32,028 nucleotides of DNA from Heritagella caecorum. GTDB lineage: Bacteria; Bacillota; Clostridia; Oscillospirales; Acutalibacteraceae. Shown piece after piece: positions 1-7,946 of the stretch. The stretch's first letter is position 1. Every line of letters starts with the position of its first letter. Where the stretch lies: assembly GCA_904419035.1 (NCBI GenBank), contig CAJFQL010000025.1:1-32028 (forward strand). Direction: 5' to 3'. A program made the position numbers and the translations under genes. The notes below the pieces were generated by a model. It had not been told where the DNA came from. It made no database searches and saw nothing but the letters and a program-made list of their open reading frames with translations.

Positions 1-815
1 GGATTGACTTCCTGCAAAAAGGCTTCGGTGGTCGCCGTAGAACTGCCATGGTGCCCCACTTTCAGCACATCGGCCGAAAGCGGTTCCCCCGCACTGAGCA
101 TATCGGCTTCCGCCTGTTCGGAACTGTCACCGGTAAACAAGAAAGACCGCTCCCCTACGGTTAATTTGGCCACCAGGGAGTATTCGTTTAAATCATCATA
201 CTCCTTATCCGGTTCCGGCCCAATGAGTTCCAATTTTACTCCGTCTTCTTTATACACCGTCACCCCCGACTGTCCTTTCACCGCCTGCACATGCTGGTCC
301 TTTGCGGCATCGAGCAATTGTTCATAACACCGGGTCGTGGGTGTCAGGCTTTCTTTGACTTCGGGCATATACAGGGATTCGGCCGGAATTGCCTTCAGTA
401 CCGCATCCATCCCGCCAATGTGGTCTTCATGAGGATGGGTGGCAATGACCGCTGTCAGATCCTCCACGCCCTGTTCCTCTAGCCAGCTGCACAAGGCGTC
501 TTCCGTCTGCCCGGTACCGGCATCGATCAGGATGGAATCCCAACCGGAACCATTTGGCAGCTGCAAAAGCATGCAATCCGCCTGCCCCACATCCAGATAC
601 CAAATTTTTGCTTCCCCATCCACCGGCTGAGCGGCTGAACTGGGGGAAGAAGAACCATCCGTATCCTCCGCGGCCGCACTCTGCCAGGTATTGAGCAGAT
701 CTTCGACCGGTTCACGCCACTCGTCCTGCTGCCAAAACAAGATGCCTACTGCTGCCACCAGCACCAGTACGGCGCCCCAAAGCCCACCTTTCTTTTTTCT
801 TCTTCGTTTGGCCAT
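1..815 (-). CDS. MBL-fold metallohydrolase, ComEC C-domain-like (partial)
   Basis: The gene reads leftward and runs off the window, so the C-terminus is missing. Translation from the ATG at 815 gives a basic start (MAKRRRKKK), one membrane segment (about residues 10-28, GGLWGAVLVLVAAVGILFW), a Ser/Ala-rich linker and then a metallo-beta-lactamase domain. The domain shows IWYLDVGQADCMLLQ, the metal motif HPHEDH (about residues 127-132), FTGDSS and VGHHGS. This pattern matches the stand-alone relatives of the ComEC/Rec2 C-terminal domain. They are predicted membrane-anchored hydrolases, possibly nucleases or phosphodiesterases, with the active domain outside the membrane. The start is supported by GGAGGA about 5 nt upstream. 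No competence genes are adjacent. The family is secure; the substrate is unknown. Confidence 0.85.
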   Translation of the reverse strand, partial: MAKRRRKKKGGLWGAVLVLVAAVGILFWQQDEWREPVEDLLNTWQSAAAEDTDGSSSPSSAAQPVDGEAKIWYLDVGQADCMLLQLPNGSGWDSILIDAGTGQTEDALCSWLEEQGVEDLTAVIATHPHEDHIGGMDAVLKAIPAESLYMPEVKESLTPTTRCYEQLLDAAKDQHVQAVKGQSGVTVYKEDGVKLELIGPEPDKEYDDLNEYSLVAKLTVGERSFLFTGDSSEQAEADMLSAGEPLSADVLKVGHHGSSTATTEAFLQEVN

Positions 816-830
816 GCTATTCCTCCCGCT

Positions 831-885
831 TGAAAAATAACAAAAGGCCGCAGTCCAACGGGAATTGGCCCCATCGACTGCAGCC
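831..885 (-). terminator. Intrinsic terminator after the HPr-like gene
   Basis: On the minus strand a 10-bp stem (arms 876-885 and 846-855, one G-T pair) closes a loop of about 20 nt. It is followed by a T-rich tail (complement of 831-845). It lies 20-75 nt after the stop of the HPr-like gene and before the MBL gene. The long loop makes it a moderate call. Confidence 0.5.
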
Positions 886-904
886 CTTCGCCGCTATCGT
901 TTCT

Positions 905-1156
905 TTATACGTCTTTGTACAAATTGAACCGGAACATTTTCGATTCGTCTTCTTCGTTCTCACACTGAATGAAAGCTTCAGCAATCTTGCCGCCCTCGAT
1001 CAGTTTTGTCAGTCCCACCAATTGGCACAGCTTGCTTTTCAGGTTCAGCTTATCGCCTTCCCGCGTCAGCAGCCATACATTCCCCTGGCAGGTCTCAAGG
1101 AGCTCCAAAAACTTGGGCACATCGATATCGTGCAGTTCCAACATTTGATTCGCCAT
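905..1156 (-). CDS. Small HPr-like protein lacking the phosphocarrier histidine
   Basis: This 83-residue acidic protein has no membrane segment. From about residue 15 it resembles HPr: an alpha-helical stretch, then LTREGDKLNLKSKL, which matches the HPr region around regulatory Ser46 (KVNLKS), here Ser41. An IEGGKI turn and an acidic C-terminal helix start (ENEEDESK) follow. The phosphocarrier His15 motif (H-A-R-P) is absent; the N-terminus reads MLELHDIDVPKF. Short proteins of this type are common in Clostridia and are sometimes labelled polyA polymerase without support. The start has a strong AAGGAGG upstream. A consensus promoter (1206-1234) and a terminator (831-885) make it its own transcription unit. 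The HPr likeness is by eye, and the role is unknown. Confidence 0.75.
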   Translation of the reverse strand: MANQMLELHDIDVPKFLELLETCQGNVWLLTREGDKLNLKSKLCQLVGLTKLIEGGKIAEAFIQCENEEDESKMFRFNLYKDV

Positions 1157-1205
1157 AATAAAACCTCCTTATGTCTTCCTATATCTATGCCAGCGGTCGA
1201 GTTTC

Positions 1206-1234
1206 ATTATAAAGGAAAGGTTTCCCGGTGTCAA
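1206..1234 (-). promoter_or_regulatory. Consensus sigma-A promoter for the HPr-like gene
   Basis: Minus strand TTGACA (1229-1234), 17-nt spacer, TATAAT (1206-1211): both hexamers are perfect. The -35 box overlaps the stop codon of the upstream ABC ATPase gene. The start would fall about 40 nt before the HPr-like ATG. Confidence 0.85.
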
Positions 1235-1899
1235 TGGACGATTCCATCGCAGATATGCACAACTCGCTCAGCCCTTTTGGCTATTTTGTCATCATGGGTG
1301 ATTAAAACGACGGTTTTCCCCTCCTCCCGCAGGGTTTCCAACAATTCCATCACCACTTCGGCCGAATCCCGGTCCAAATTGCCGGTGGGTTCATCCGCTA
1401 ATAGCACCCGGGGCTCCCCCACCAGGGCCCGCGCCAGGGCCGTGCGCTGCTGCTGCCCGCCGCTCATTTCGCCGGGCCGGTGTTCCGTGCGCTCCGAAAG
1501 GCCCACCCGGCACAGCGCTTCCAGCGCCAGCACGCGCCGCTGCCGGGGCGGCACACCGCGGTAGATAAGGGGAAGTTCCACATTTTCCCGGGCGGTTAAC
1601 CCCGGCAGCAGGCAAAAATTCTGGAACACAAACCCCACCGCATCCCGCCGCAGCCGGGTGCGCGCCGCCTGCGACAAATTTTTCACATTGTGCCCCAGTA
1701 AATAGTACGCCCCGTTATCCGGCACATCCAGGCACCCAAGGATATTCATCAGCGTCGATTTTCCGCTGCCCGACGGGCCTGTAATCGCCACCATTTCCCC
1801 CTGTTCGACCGATAAGCTCACGTTTTTCAGCGCCTCGACCGTTTCTTTTCCCCTGTGATAGGTACGGCAAACATGGGCTAATTCTAAAACCGTCTGCAT
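1231..1899 (-). CDS. ABC transporter ATPase, LolD/MacB type
   Basis: This is a cytoplasmic ATPase subunit of a MacB/FtsX-type ABC exporter or lipoprotein/peptide transport system. Motifs in order: Walker A GPSGSGKST, Q-loop GFVFQNF, signature MSGGQQQR, Walker B VLLADEPTGNLD, H-loop LITHD. Its length (222 residues) is normal for the LolD/MacB group. The chosen ATG at 1899 is preceded by GAGGGGGA. An in-frame upstream start at 1950 would add 17 residues without a ribosome site, and those residues overlap the divergent promoter region. No FtsX-like permease lies beside it: downstream is the HPr-like gene and upstream the divergent mutase. The partner must be encoded elsewhere, or the ATPase acts alone. 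Confidence 0.9.
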   Translation of the reverse strand: MQTVLELAHVCRTYHRGKETVEALKNVSLSVEQGEMVAITGPSGSGKSTLMNILGCLDVPDNGAYYLLGHNVKNLSQAARTRLRRDAVGFVFQNFCLLPGLTARENVELPLIYRGVPPRQRRVLALEALCRVGLSERTEHRPGEMSGGQQQRTALARALVGEPRVLLADEPTGNLDRDSAEVVMELLETLREEGKTVVLITHDDKIAKRAERVVHICDGIVH

Positions 1900-1942
1900 A
1901 AAAGTCCCCCTCTTTTCGGTTTGATTTTCTGCTGAATTATTC

Positions 1943-1972
1943 TTGTACAAACCGGGGCATTTATTCTATAAT
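1943..1972 (+). promoter_or_regulatory. Promoter of the phosphohexomutase gene
   Basis: TTGTAC (1943-1948), 18-nt spacer, TATAAT (1967-1972). It lies 61 nt before the mutase ATG. The -35 is part of the short palindrome TTGTACAA. Confidence 0.7.
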
Positions 1973-2032
1973 AAAGCTTGAAGAAAAATAAGGGCTTTTT
2001 AAAAGCCAATCCCGAAAGGAGAATTCTTCCCT

Positions 2033-3562
2033 ATGCTCGATCAATTCTGGAAACAGTTTAAAAGCGGCACCGATGTACGCGGTGTGGCCAGCGAAGGCGT
2101 ATCCGGCGAATCGGTCAACCTCACCGATGAGGTCATCGAAAAAATTACCGGTGCGTTCCTCGTCTGGCTGCAAAAAAAGACGGGCCGCCCGGCTTGCGAC
2201 CTGACAATTGCCGTGGGGCACGATTCGCGCATTTCGGCTTCGCGTATTTCATCGGCCGTGTGTGCCACCTTGCAGAAAGCCGGCGTATCGGTACTGGACT
2301 GCGGCCTGGCTTCCACCCCCAGCATGTTTATGACCACGGTGGACCTCCACTGCCCCGGCGCCGTTCAGATCACCGCCAGCCATCATCCCTTTAACCGCAA
2401 CGGGCTGAAGTTCTTCACCCGGGAAGGCGGGCTGGAAGGGGACGAACTGGTGGCCATTTTGGAACTGGCCCAAAACGGCGTCATGCCGGAACCGGCCGGC
2501 ACCCCCGGCACGGTGACCCCCACCGATTATATGACGGATTATGCCGCTTCGCTGCGCGACCTGATTAAAAAAGGCGTACAGGCGGATGACTACGACCACC
2601 CGCTTTCCGGGTTCCACATTGTGGTCGATGCCGGCAATGGCGCGGGCGGTTTTTATGCCCAAAATGTGCTGGCGCCTTTGGGGGCCGACATCACCGGCAG
2701 CCAGTTCCTGGAACCGGACGGCATGTTCCCGAACCACATTCCCAACCCGGAAAACGCCCAGGCTATGGCCAGCATCTGCCAGGCCGTGAAACAGTCCGGC
2801 GCCGATTTGGGCGTGATTTTTGACACCGACGTGGACCGCGGCGGCGCCGTAGACGAAAACGGCGAAGAGATCAACCGCAACCGTCTGGTGGCGGTAGCTT
2901 CTTATATCGCCCTGCAGCAGAACCCCGGCGGCACCATCGTCACCGACTCCATCACTTCTGACGGGCTGCACACGTATATCGAAGAAACCCTGGGCGGGCA
3001 TCACCACCGCTTCCGCCGTGGGTACAAAAACGTCATCGACGAAGCGGTGCGCCTGAATAAAGAAGGCATCAATTGTCCTCTGGCCATCGAAACCAGCGGC
3101 CATGCTGCCTTGCGGGAAAATTACTTCTTGGATGACGGCGCTTACCTGTGCACCCGTATCATCATCCTGGCGGCCCAGCTGCGCCGGGAAGGCAAAAAGC
3201 TGGGGGATCTACTGCGGCCGCTGAAAGAAGCCGTGGAAGAAAAAGAAATCCGCCTGCCCATTTTGGAAAGCGACTTCCGCCCCTGCGGCGAAGCCGTCAT
3301 CGAAAACCTGACCGCTTACGCCAAAGAACAGGGCTGGCAGATTGCCCCCGACAATTACGAAGGCATTCGGGTCTCCTTTGGCCCCGAAAACGGCGACGGT
3401 TGGTTCCTGTTGCGCCTTTCCGTTCATGACCCCATTATGCCCCTGAATCTGGAAAGCAACCAGCCCGGCGGCGTGAAGAAAATGGCCGCTCAACTGGGCG
3501 CGTTCCTGTCCGGGTGTCAGGGACTAGACTGCGCCCCCTTACAATCGTTTATCGACGCCTAA
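2033..3562 (+). CDS. Phosphoglucomutase/phosphomannomutase
   Basis: This enzyme interconverts hexose 1- and 6-phosphates through a phosphoserine. The alpha-D-phosphohexomutase signatures are all present: phosphoserine loop TASHHPFNRNG (Ser116), metal loop DTDVDRGG (Asp264, Asp266, Asp268), sugar loop ETSGH, and a C-terminal phosphate-binding region near GIRVSFG. The length of 509 residues fits the family. AAAGGAG lies 11 nt before the ATG, and the gene has its own promoter and terminator. It could link glycolytic hexose phosphates to sugar nucleotides for the glycosyltransferase further right, and would work with the mannose-6-phosphate isomerase gene at 7947-8912. Glucose versus mannose preference cannot be told from sequence. 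Confidence 0.93.
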   Translation: MLDQFWKQFKSGTDVRGVASEGVSGESVNLTDEVIEKITGAFLVWLQKKTGRPACDLTIAVGHDSRISASRISSAVCATLQKAGVSVLDCGLASTPSMFMTTVDLHCPGAVQITASHHPFNRNGLKFFTREGGLEGDELVAILELAQNGVMPEPAGTPGTVTPTDYMTDYAASLRDLIKKGVQADDYDHPLSGFHIVVDAGNGAGGFYAQNVLAPLGADITGSQFLEPDGMFPNHIPNPENAQAMASICQAVKQSGADLGVIFDTDVDRGGAVDENGEEINRNRLVAVASYIALQQNPGGTIVTDSITSDGLHTYIEETLGGHHHRFRRGYKNVIDEAVRLNKEGINCPLAIETSGHAALRENYFLDDGAYLCTRIIILAAQLRREGKKLGDLLRPLKEAVEEKEIRLPILESDFRPCGEAVIENLTAYAKEQGWQIAPDNYEGIRVSFGPENGDGWFLLRLSVHDPIMPLNLESNQPGGVKKMAAQLGAFLSGCQGLDCAPLQSFIDA

Positions 3563-3578
3563 ACCACTGTTTGAAAAT

Positions 3579-3616
3579 GGCCGGTTTGGGGAATGGCTCC
3601 GAACCGGCTGTTTTTC
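3579..3616 (+). terminator. Intrinsic terminator after the mutase
   Basis: Stem GCCGGTT (3580-3586) pairs with AACCGGC (3602-3608); the loop can pair further, and TTTTT follows from 3611. Confidence 0.8.
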
Positions 3617-3653
3617 TGTAGAGAAGTTTGTATGGAAGAAGGAGCATCACTTT

Positions 3654-4835
3654 ATGGTTCACCTACTGATTGCCGTTATCTATCTGTCGTTTATCAGCCT
3701 GGGGCTGCCCGATGGCCTGTTGGGCGCCGCCTGGCCCAGCATTTACCCCCAGCTGCAAGTCCCCGTTTCCTATGCCGGGGTTATCAGCATGATTATTGCC
3801 GCCGGTACCATTGTCTCCAGCCTCATGAGCGAGCGGCTCACACGAAAGCTCGGTTCCGGCGGTGTCACGGCGCTGAGCGTGGCCACGACCGCCGTGGCCC
3901 TGTTTGGCTTTTCGATCAGCGATTCGTTTGTCGCCTTGTGTTTGTGGGGGATCCCCTACGGCCTGGGTGCCGGCAGTGTGGACGCAGCCCTCAATAACTT
4001 TGTGGCCTTGCACTACAGCAGCCGGCACATGAGCTGGCTGCACTGTTTTTGGGGTGTAGGCTGCTCGGCCGGCCCGTACATTATGGCGTGGTGCCTGACA
4101 GGCGGCATGGGTTGGAATATGGGGTACCGGATTGTATGCCTGTTGCAAATTGTGCTGACGGCGATCCTTATTTTTTCCCTGCCGCTATGGAAACAAAAAG
4201 CGGCGTCCCAGACGGACACTTATTCTGAATCCGGTGGAGAAACCAAACCTTTTGGCCTATTGCGGGCTTTAAAGCTGCCCGGCGTTATTCATGTACTGCT
4301 GGCCTTTTTCTGCTACTCCGCAATTGAACAGACCGCCGGCCTGTGGGCCGCCAGCTACATGGTGCTGGCTAGAGGGGTCTCGGCACAGGAAGCCGCCAAC
4401 TGGGCGTCGCTCTTTTATTTGGGCATTACCGTGGGGCGGTTCCTCAGCGGGTTTATCACCACGCAGCTCAACGACCGGCAGATGATCCGCCTGGGGCAAG
4501 TGATTTGCCTAGTCGGTGTACTTCTATTGTTCCTGCCCCTGGGCCATACGGCCGCACTTACGGCTTTACTGCTCATTGGGCTGGGCTGTGCGCCGATTTA
4601 TCCCAGCTTTATTCATGCCACACCGGGGAACTTTGGCAAGGAGGCTTCCCCCGCGGTTATCGGCTTACAAATGGCCTGTGCGTATGTGGGCACTTGCCTG
4701 ATGCCGCCTGTTTTCGGGCTGCTGGCCGATTTTATCAGCATCCAGCTCTTGCCGGTATTTTTGCTCGTACTGCTAGTCTTGATGATCCTCACCGCCGAAG
4801 GGCTCAACCGCCGGACGGCACAACAGCAAAAATAA
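3654..4835 (+). CDS. MFS transporter
   Basis: A 393-residue polytopic membrane protein with alternating hydrophobic segments across its length and a short polar central loop near residues 180-200 (KQKAASQTDTYSESGGE). This is the usual 12-helix major facilitator layout. A motif-A-like loop (MSERLTRKLGSGG) follows helix 2, and the conserved LHCFWGVG resembles the FucP-like sugar and multidrug subgroup. GAAGGAG lies about 11 nt upstream of the ATG. It follows the mutase terminator closely and no clear own promoter was seen, so it may depend on readthrough. A strong bidirectional terminator closes it. The substrate is unknown. Confidence 0.9.
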   Translation: MVHLLIAVIYLSFISLGLPDGLLGAAWPSIYPQLQVPVSYAGVISMIIAAGTIVSSLMSERLTRKLGSGGVTALSVATTAVALFGFSISDSFVALCLWGIPYGLGAGSVDAALNNFVALHYSSRHMSWLHCFWGVGCSAGPYIMAWCLTGGMGWNMGYRIVCLLQIVLTAILIFSLPLWKQKAASQTDTYSESGGETKPFGLLRALKLPGVIHVLLAFFCYSAIEQTAGLWAASYMVLARGVSAQEAANWASLFYLGITVGRFLSGFITTQLNDRQMIRLGQVICLVGVLLLFLPLGHTAALTALLLIGLGCAPIYPSFIHATPGNFGKEASPAVIGLQMACAYVGTCLMPPVFGLLADFISIQLLPVFLLVLLVLMILTAEGLNRRTAQQQK

Positions 4836-4837
4836 GC

Positions 4838-4875
4838 AAAAAGCGCTTCGCCTTTTTTAAGGCGAAGCGCTTTTT
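4838..4875. terminator. Bidirectional terminator, MFS gene and copA
   Basis: Perfect 15-bp inverted repeat: arms 4838-4852 and 4861-4875, with an 8-nt T-rich loop. T-runs on both strands serve the convergent MFS (plus) and copA (minus) genes. Confidence 0.93.
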
Positions 4876-4887
4876 CTTTCATATCCG

Positions 4888-5103
4888 TTAGGCGTCTTCA
4901 CAGCTGACAGGCGTATACCCGGCTTCCCGCACAGCGTTCATCAGTGTTTCGTTGTCCACCGGCGCGTTGAGGGTCACTGTGGCGGTCTTTTCTTCCAGAC
5001 TCACCTGCGCTTCACTGACACCGGACACACCGCTAAGCGCTTTTTGCACATGGGCCTGGCAGTGCATGCACATCATGCCATCAACTTTCAGTACTTTTTT
5101 CAT
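4888..5103 (-). other. Possible internal start giving free CopZ-like chaperone
   Basis: In frame within copA, an ATG at 5103 is preceded by GAAAGGA with about 9 nt spacing. It would yield a 71-residue protein, MKKVLKVDGMMCMHC onward, the size and sequence style of a complete CopZ copper chaperone. The site lies exactly at the junction between the ATPase linker and the HMA domain. It may be a relic of a copZ gene fused to copA or a working second start. This is inference from sequence only. Confidence 0.4.
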
Positions 5104-7482
5104 GTCGTTCGTTCCTTTCGTATCCAGTTTTTCTTCCTCTTTGACGAGGGCTTCAACGGGTTCTTCGGTTTGTGTCTTTTCCCCCCGGAAGAAGCGCAGC
5201 CGCAGGGCATTCGTAACCACACACACCGAACTTAGGCTCATCGCCGCCGAGCCGATCATGGGGCTCAGTTTGATGCCAAAGGCCGGGAACAGGGCCCCGG
5301 CGGCCAGGGGGATGCCGCACACATTGTAAAAGAAAGCCCAGAAAAGGTTCATGCGGATGTTGCGGATTACCGCCCGGCTGAGCCGGATGGCCGTCACCAC
5401 ATCCAACAGGGAATCTTTCATCAACACCACATCGGCGGAATCCAGCGCAATGTCGGACCCGGCCCCAATGGCAATGCCCACATCGGCCCGCATAAGGGCC
5501 GGGGCATCGTTGATGCCATCGCCCACCATGGCGACCCGGCTGCCCTGCTGCTGCAGCCGGCGGATGGTCGCTTCCTTCTGGGTGGGCAATACCTCTGCAA
5601 TGGCTTCTTCAATGCCCAAATCCTTGCGCACCGCTTCGGCGGTGGTGTGGTGGTCACCGGTGAGCATGACCACCCGCACGCCCATTTCGTGCAGCTTCTG
5701 CACGGCTTCGCGGCTGGTGGCCCGTACGGTATCGGCTACGGCAATCAGTCCGGCAACACGGCCCTCCCGGGCAAAGAACAGCGGGGTTTTCCCCTCAGAA
5801 GCCCACGTTTCCGCCTGCTGCCAGGCTTTGCCGTTTTCTTCCGTCAAACAGCCCTGTTCGTCCAAGAAGGCCCGGTTCCCGGCGATCCATACCGCCCCGG
5901 AAACGGTAGCCTGCACACCGCGGCCCGCCTGCATGGAAAAATCTTTTACCGGCAGAGGCGACAACCGCTGTTTTTTGGCTTCGGCCACAACGGCCTCGGC
6001 CAAGGGATGCTCGCTGCCCTGCTCCACGGCCGCTGCAGCCCGCAAGAACTCTTCCTGGGTCAAAGCGGGGTCCAGCACCTGTATATCGGTCACCGCCGGG
6101 TGGCCGTTTGTCAGCGTACCGGTTTTGTCCACGACCACCGTGTCGATGGCATGCAGGTTTTCCAGGCTTTCGGCAGATTTAATCAAAATGCCGTATTCCG
6201 CCGCTTTTCCTGTCCCCACCATAATCGCCACAGGTGTCGCCAACCCCAGTGCACAGGGGCAAGAGATCACCAGCACCGACACGGCGCAGGAGATGGCCAT
6301 TTCGGCCCCGGCTCCGGTAAAGCCCCAAATCACACCGGTCAGGATGGCGATGGCGATAACCACCGGCACAAATACGCCGCTGATGCGGTCAGCCAGCCGG
6401 GCAATGGGTGCTTTGGTCTGGGAAGCTTCATCCACCAACCGGATAATCTGGGACAAGGTGGTATCTTCCCCCACCCGGGAAGCCCGGAACTGGAATGTCC
6501 CGTTGCGGTTAATGGTGGCCGACAATACGTCATCCCCCGGCCCTTTTTCTACCGGCAAACTTTCCCCGGTTAGTGCCGCCTGGTCCACATATCCCGTTCC
6601 CGTGAGCACCACGCCGTCTACCGGTACGCTGTCCCCGGGACGGATAATCACCACGTCCCCGGCCACAACCCGCTCGGCAGGAATGACCGCTTCTTTCCCA
6701 TCCCGTATGACGGTAGCGGTTTTAGGCGCCAAATCCACCAGTTTTCCCAGGGCATCACCGGTTTTTGCTTTGGAACGGGATTCCAGATATTTCCCTACGG
6801 TCACAAGCGTCAAAATCATGGCCGCCGATTCAAAATAGAGCTCATGGGCGTATTGATGCAGCAGGCCCATGCCGCCATGCCCCACGCCCCACAGCATACG
6901 GTACAGGGCAAACACGCCGTAAAAGAACGACGCCCCCGACCCCAAGGCCACCAGGGAATCCATATTCGGTGCCCGGTGCCACAAGGATTTCAGCCCGTTT
7001 TGGAAAAAGCGCCGGTTTAAAATCAAGATGGGGGTCGCAATCAACAGCTGTGTCAGGGCACTAATGGGGGCATTTTCCATGCCTTGCAAAAAACCGGGAA
7101 CCGGCAGCCCGATCATCGCCCCCATAGCGATATACATAAGCGGTATGAGCAGAATGACCGACCACAGCAGCCGGTGTTTCATATTCTTCTGCTCTTCTTC
7201 CGCCAGGCGCTGCCGCCGGTCCCATTCCGAACGGAAACCGTTCGTTTTTCCTTTTTCTTCTGCCGCTTTTTGCAGCGGCGCCGCGCCATACCCGATTTCT
7301 TCCACCGCATGGATGATCGTGTCTTCCCCGGTTTCATCTTCCTGGAAAGAGACCGTCATCTGGTTGGAAAGCAGGCTGACGTTTACCTCCTTTACCCCCG
7401 GTACCCGCTGCACCTGCCGGGTCACGTTGGCCTGGCATGCCGCACACGTCATACCGGTAACGGAAAATTTTTCTGTCTTCAT
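4888..7482 (-). CDS. copA: Copper-exporting P1B-type ATPase with N- and C-terminal HMA domains
   Basis: This 864-residue membrane pump uses ATP to export Cu(I). Order of parts: N-terminal HMA domain with GMTCAAC (Cys13, Cys16); membrane helices; actuator with TGES; membrane metal site SCPCALG (Cys408-Pro-Cys410); phosphorylation site DKTGT (Asp452); SEHPLAEA; GDGINDAPA (about 654-662); last helices; a charged linker; and a second HMA domain from residue 794 with GMMCMHC. The start has AAGGAG about 9 nt upstream and follows the csoR stop by 12 nt, so the two genes form one operon. The C-terminal HMA is placed like a fused CopZ chaperone, and a possible internal start precedes it. CPC plus CsoR control supports copper rather than another metal. 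Confidence 0.95.
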   Translation of the reverse strand: MKTEKFSVTGMTCAACQANVTRQVQRVPGVKEVNVSLLSNQMTVSFQEDETGEDTIIHAVEEIGYGAAPLQKAAEEKGKTNGFRSEWDRRQRLAEEEQKNMKHRLLWSVILLIPLMYIAMGAMIGLPVPGFLQGMENAPISALTQLLIATPILILNRRFFQNGLKSLWHRAPNMDSLVALGSGASFFYGVFALYRMLWGVGHGGMGLLHQYAHELYFESAAMILTLVTVGKYLESRSKAKTGDALGKLVDLAPKTATVIRDGKEAVIPAERVVAGDVVIIRPGDSVPVDGVVLTGTGYVDQAALTGESLPVEKGPGDDVLSATINRNGTFQFRASRVGEDTTLSQIIRLVDEASQTKAPIARLADRISGVFVPVVIAIAILTGVIWGFTGAGAEMAISCAVSVLVISCPCALGLATPVAIMVGTGKAAEYGILIKSAESLENLHAIDTVVVDKTGTLTNGHPAVTDIQVLDPALTQEEFLRAAAAVEQGSEHPLAEAVVAEAKKQRLSPLPVKDFSMQAGRGVQATVSGAVWIAGNRAFLDEQGCLTEENGKAWQQAETWASEGKTPLFFAREGRVAGLIAVADTVRATSREAVQKLHEMGVRVVMLTGDHHTTAEAVRKDLGIEEAIAEVLPTQKEATIRRLQQQGSRVAMVGDGINDAPALMRADVGIAIGAGSDIALDSADVVLMKDSLLDVVTAIRLSRAVIRNIRMNLFWAFFYNVCGIPLAAGALFPAFGIKLSPMIGSAAMSLSSVCVVTNALRLRFFRGEKTQTEEPVEALVKEEEKLDTKGTNDMKKVLKVDGMMCMHCQAHVQKALSGVSGVSEAQVSLEEKTATVTLNAPVDNETLMNAVREAGYTPVSCEDA

Positions 7483-7494
7483 AGAGGGATCTCC

Positions 7495-7809
7495 TTATTT
7501 TAGCTTCCGGATGAGTTCCACCGTTTCTTCGATAATGCCTTCCTCGCCCCGGCGGATTTTCTCAGTCACACAGGTTTCCATGTGGTTTTGCAGCACCACA
7601 TAACCAAAATTCTGCAAAGCGCTCTCTACGGCGGCCACCTGGTTTAAAATATCCCCGCAATACCGGTTTTCTTCCACCATTTTTTTAATGCCGCCCAACT
7701 GGCCAATCATACGGTTGAGCCGGTTTTGTAACTGGCGCTGTTCCGATTCGCTGCGGGGCATCTCTTTGTACCGGCAGCAAGCCGCCGCTTTATTCTCTAA
7801 TGGGTTCAC
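7495..7809 (-). CDS. csoR: CsoR-type copper-sensing repressor
   Basis: A 104-residue all-helical DNA-binding repressor that releases its operator on binding Cu(I). The metal ligands have exact CsoR spacing: Cys51 (RYCGDIL), His76 and Cys80 (NHMETC). Conserved RLNRMIGQLGGIKKM and VAAVESALQ mark the family. The chosen start is GTG at 7809, preceded by AGGAGG with 7 nt spacing. An ATG further upstream (7881) lies inside the promoter -35 box, so it cannot be the start. The two operators 7831-7847 and 7857-7873 sit just upstream, which predicts autoregulation of csoR-copA. The stop codon overlaps the copA ribosome site. Confidence 0.95.
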   Translation of the reverse strand: MNPLENKAAACCRYKEMPRSESEQRQLQNRLNRMIGQLGGIKKMVEENRYCGDILNQVAAVESALQNFGYVVLQNHMETCVTEKIRRGEEGIIEETVELIRKLK

Positions 7810-7830
7810 CCAATCGCCTCCTATGTAAAA

Positions 7831-7847
7831 ATACCCCCATAGGGTAT
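7831..7847. promoter_or_regulatory. CsoR operator 1
   Basis: ATACCCCCATAGGGTAT: a near-palindrome with the CsoR pattern of C-run and G-run flanked by AT. It lies at and after the predicted transcription start. Confidence 0.8.
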
Positions 7848-7851
7848 TTTT

Positions 7852-7881
7852 ATCATATACCCCATGGGGGTATTTTGTCAA
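7852..7881 (-). promoter_or_regulatory. csoR-copA promoter
   Basis: Minus strand TTGACA (7876-7881), 18-nt spacer, TATGAT (7852-7857). The spacer is filled by CsoR operator 2. Confidence 0.85.
7857..7873. promoter_or_regulatory. CsoR operator 2
   Basis: ATACCCCATGGGGGTAT, an almost perfect inverted repeat between the -35 and -10 boxes. Centre-to-centre distance to operator 1 is 26 bp. Confidence 0.85.
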
Positions 7882-7893
7882 GCTTTCTTTTAT

Positions 7894-7932
7894 AAAAAAA
7901 GCGTTTCCCTTTTAAAGAGAAACGCTTTTTTC
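7894..7932 (-). terminator. Terminator of the araR-araD-manA operon
   Basis: GAAACGC (7919-7925) pairs with GCGTTTC (7901-7907), extended by A/T pairs, with T-runs on both sides. It lies 15 nt after the manA stop and shields the csoR promoter. Confidence 0.88.
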
Positions 7933-7946
7933 TTTTCCTTTATTTT

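Noticed and set aside
2249..3103. Long open frame opposite the phosphohexomutase
   Set aside because: It is a shadow of a gene with clear family motifs and has no ribosome site or recognisable domain of its own. The same applies to long frames opposite copA, the GH31 gene and secA.
7810..7881. Longer CsoR starting at an upstream ATG
   Set aside because: That ATG lies in the -35 box and the added codons translate the promoter and both operators. The GTG at 7809 has a strong ribosome site.
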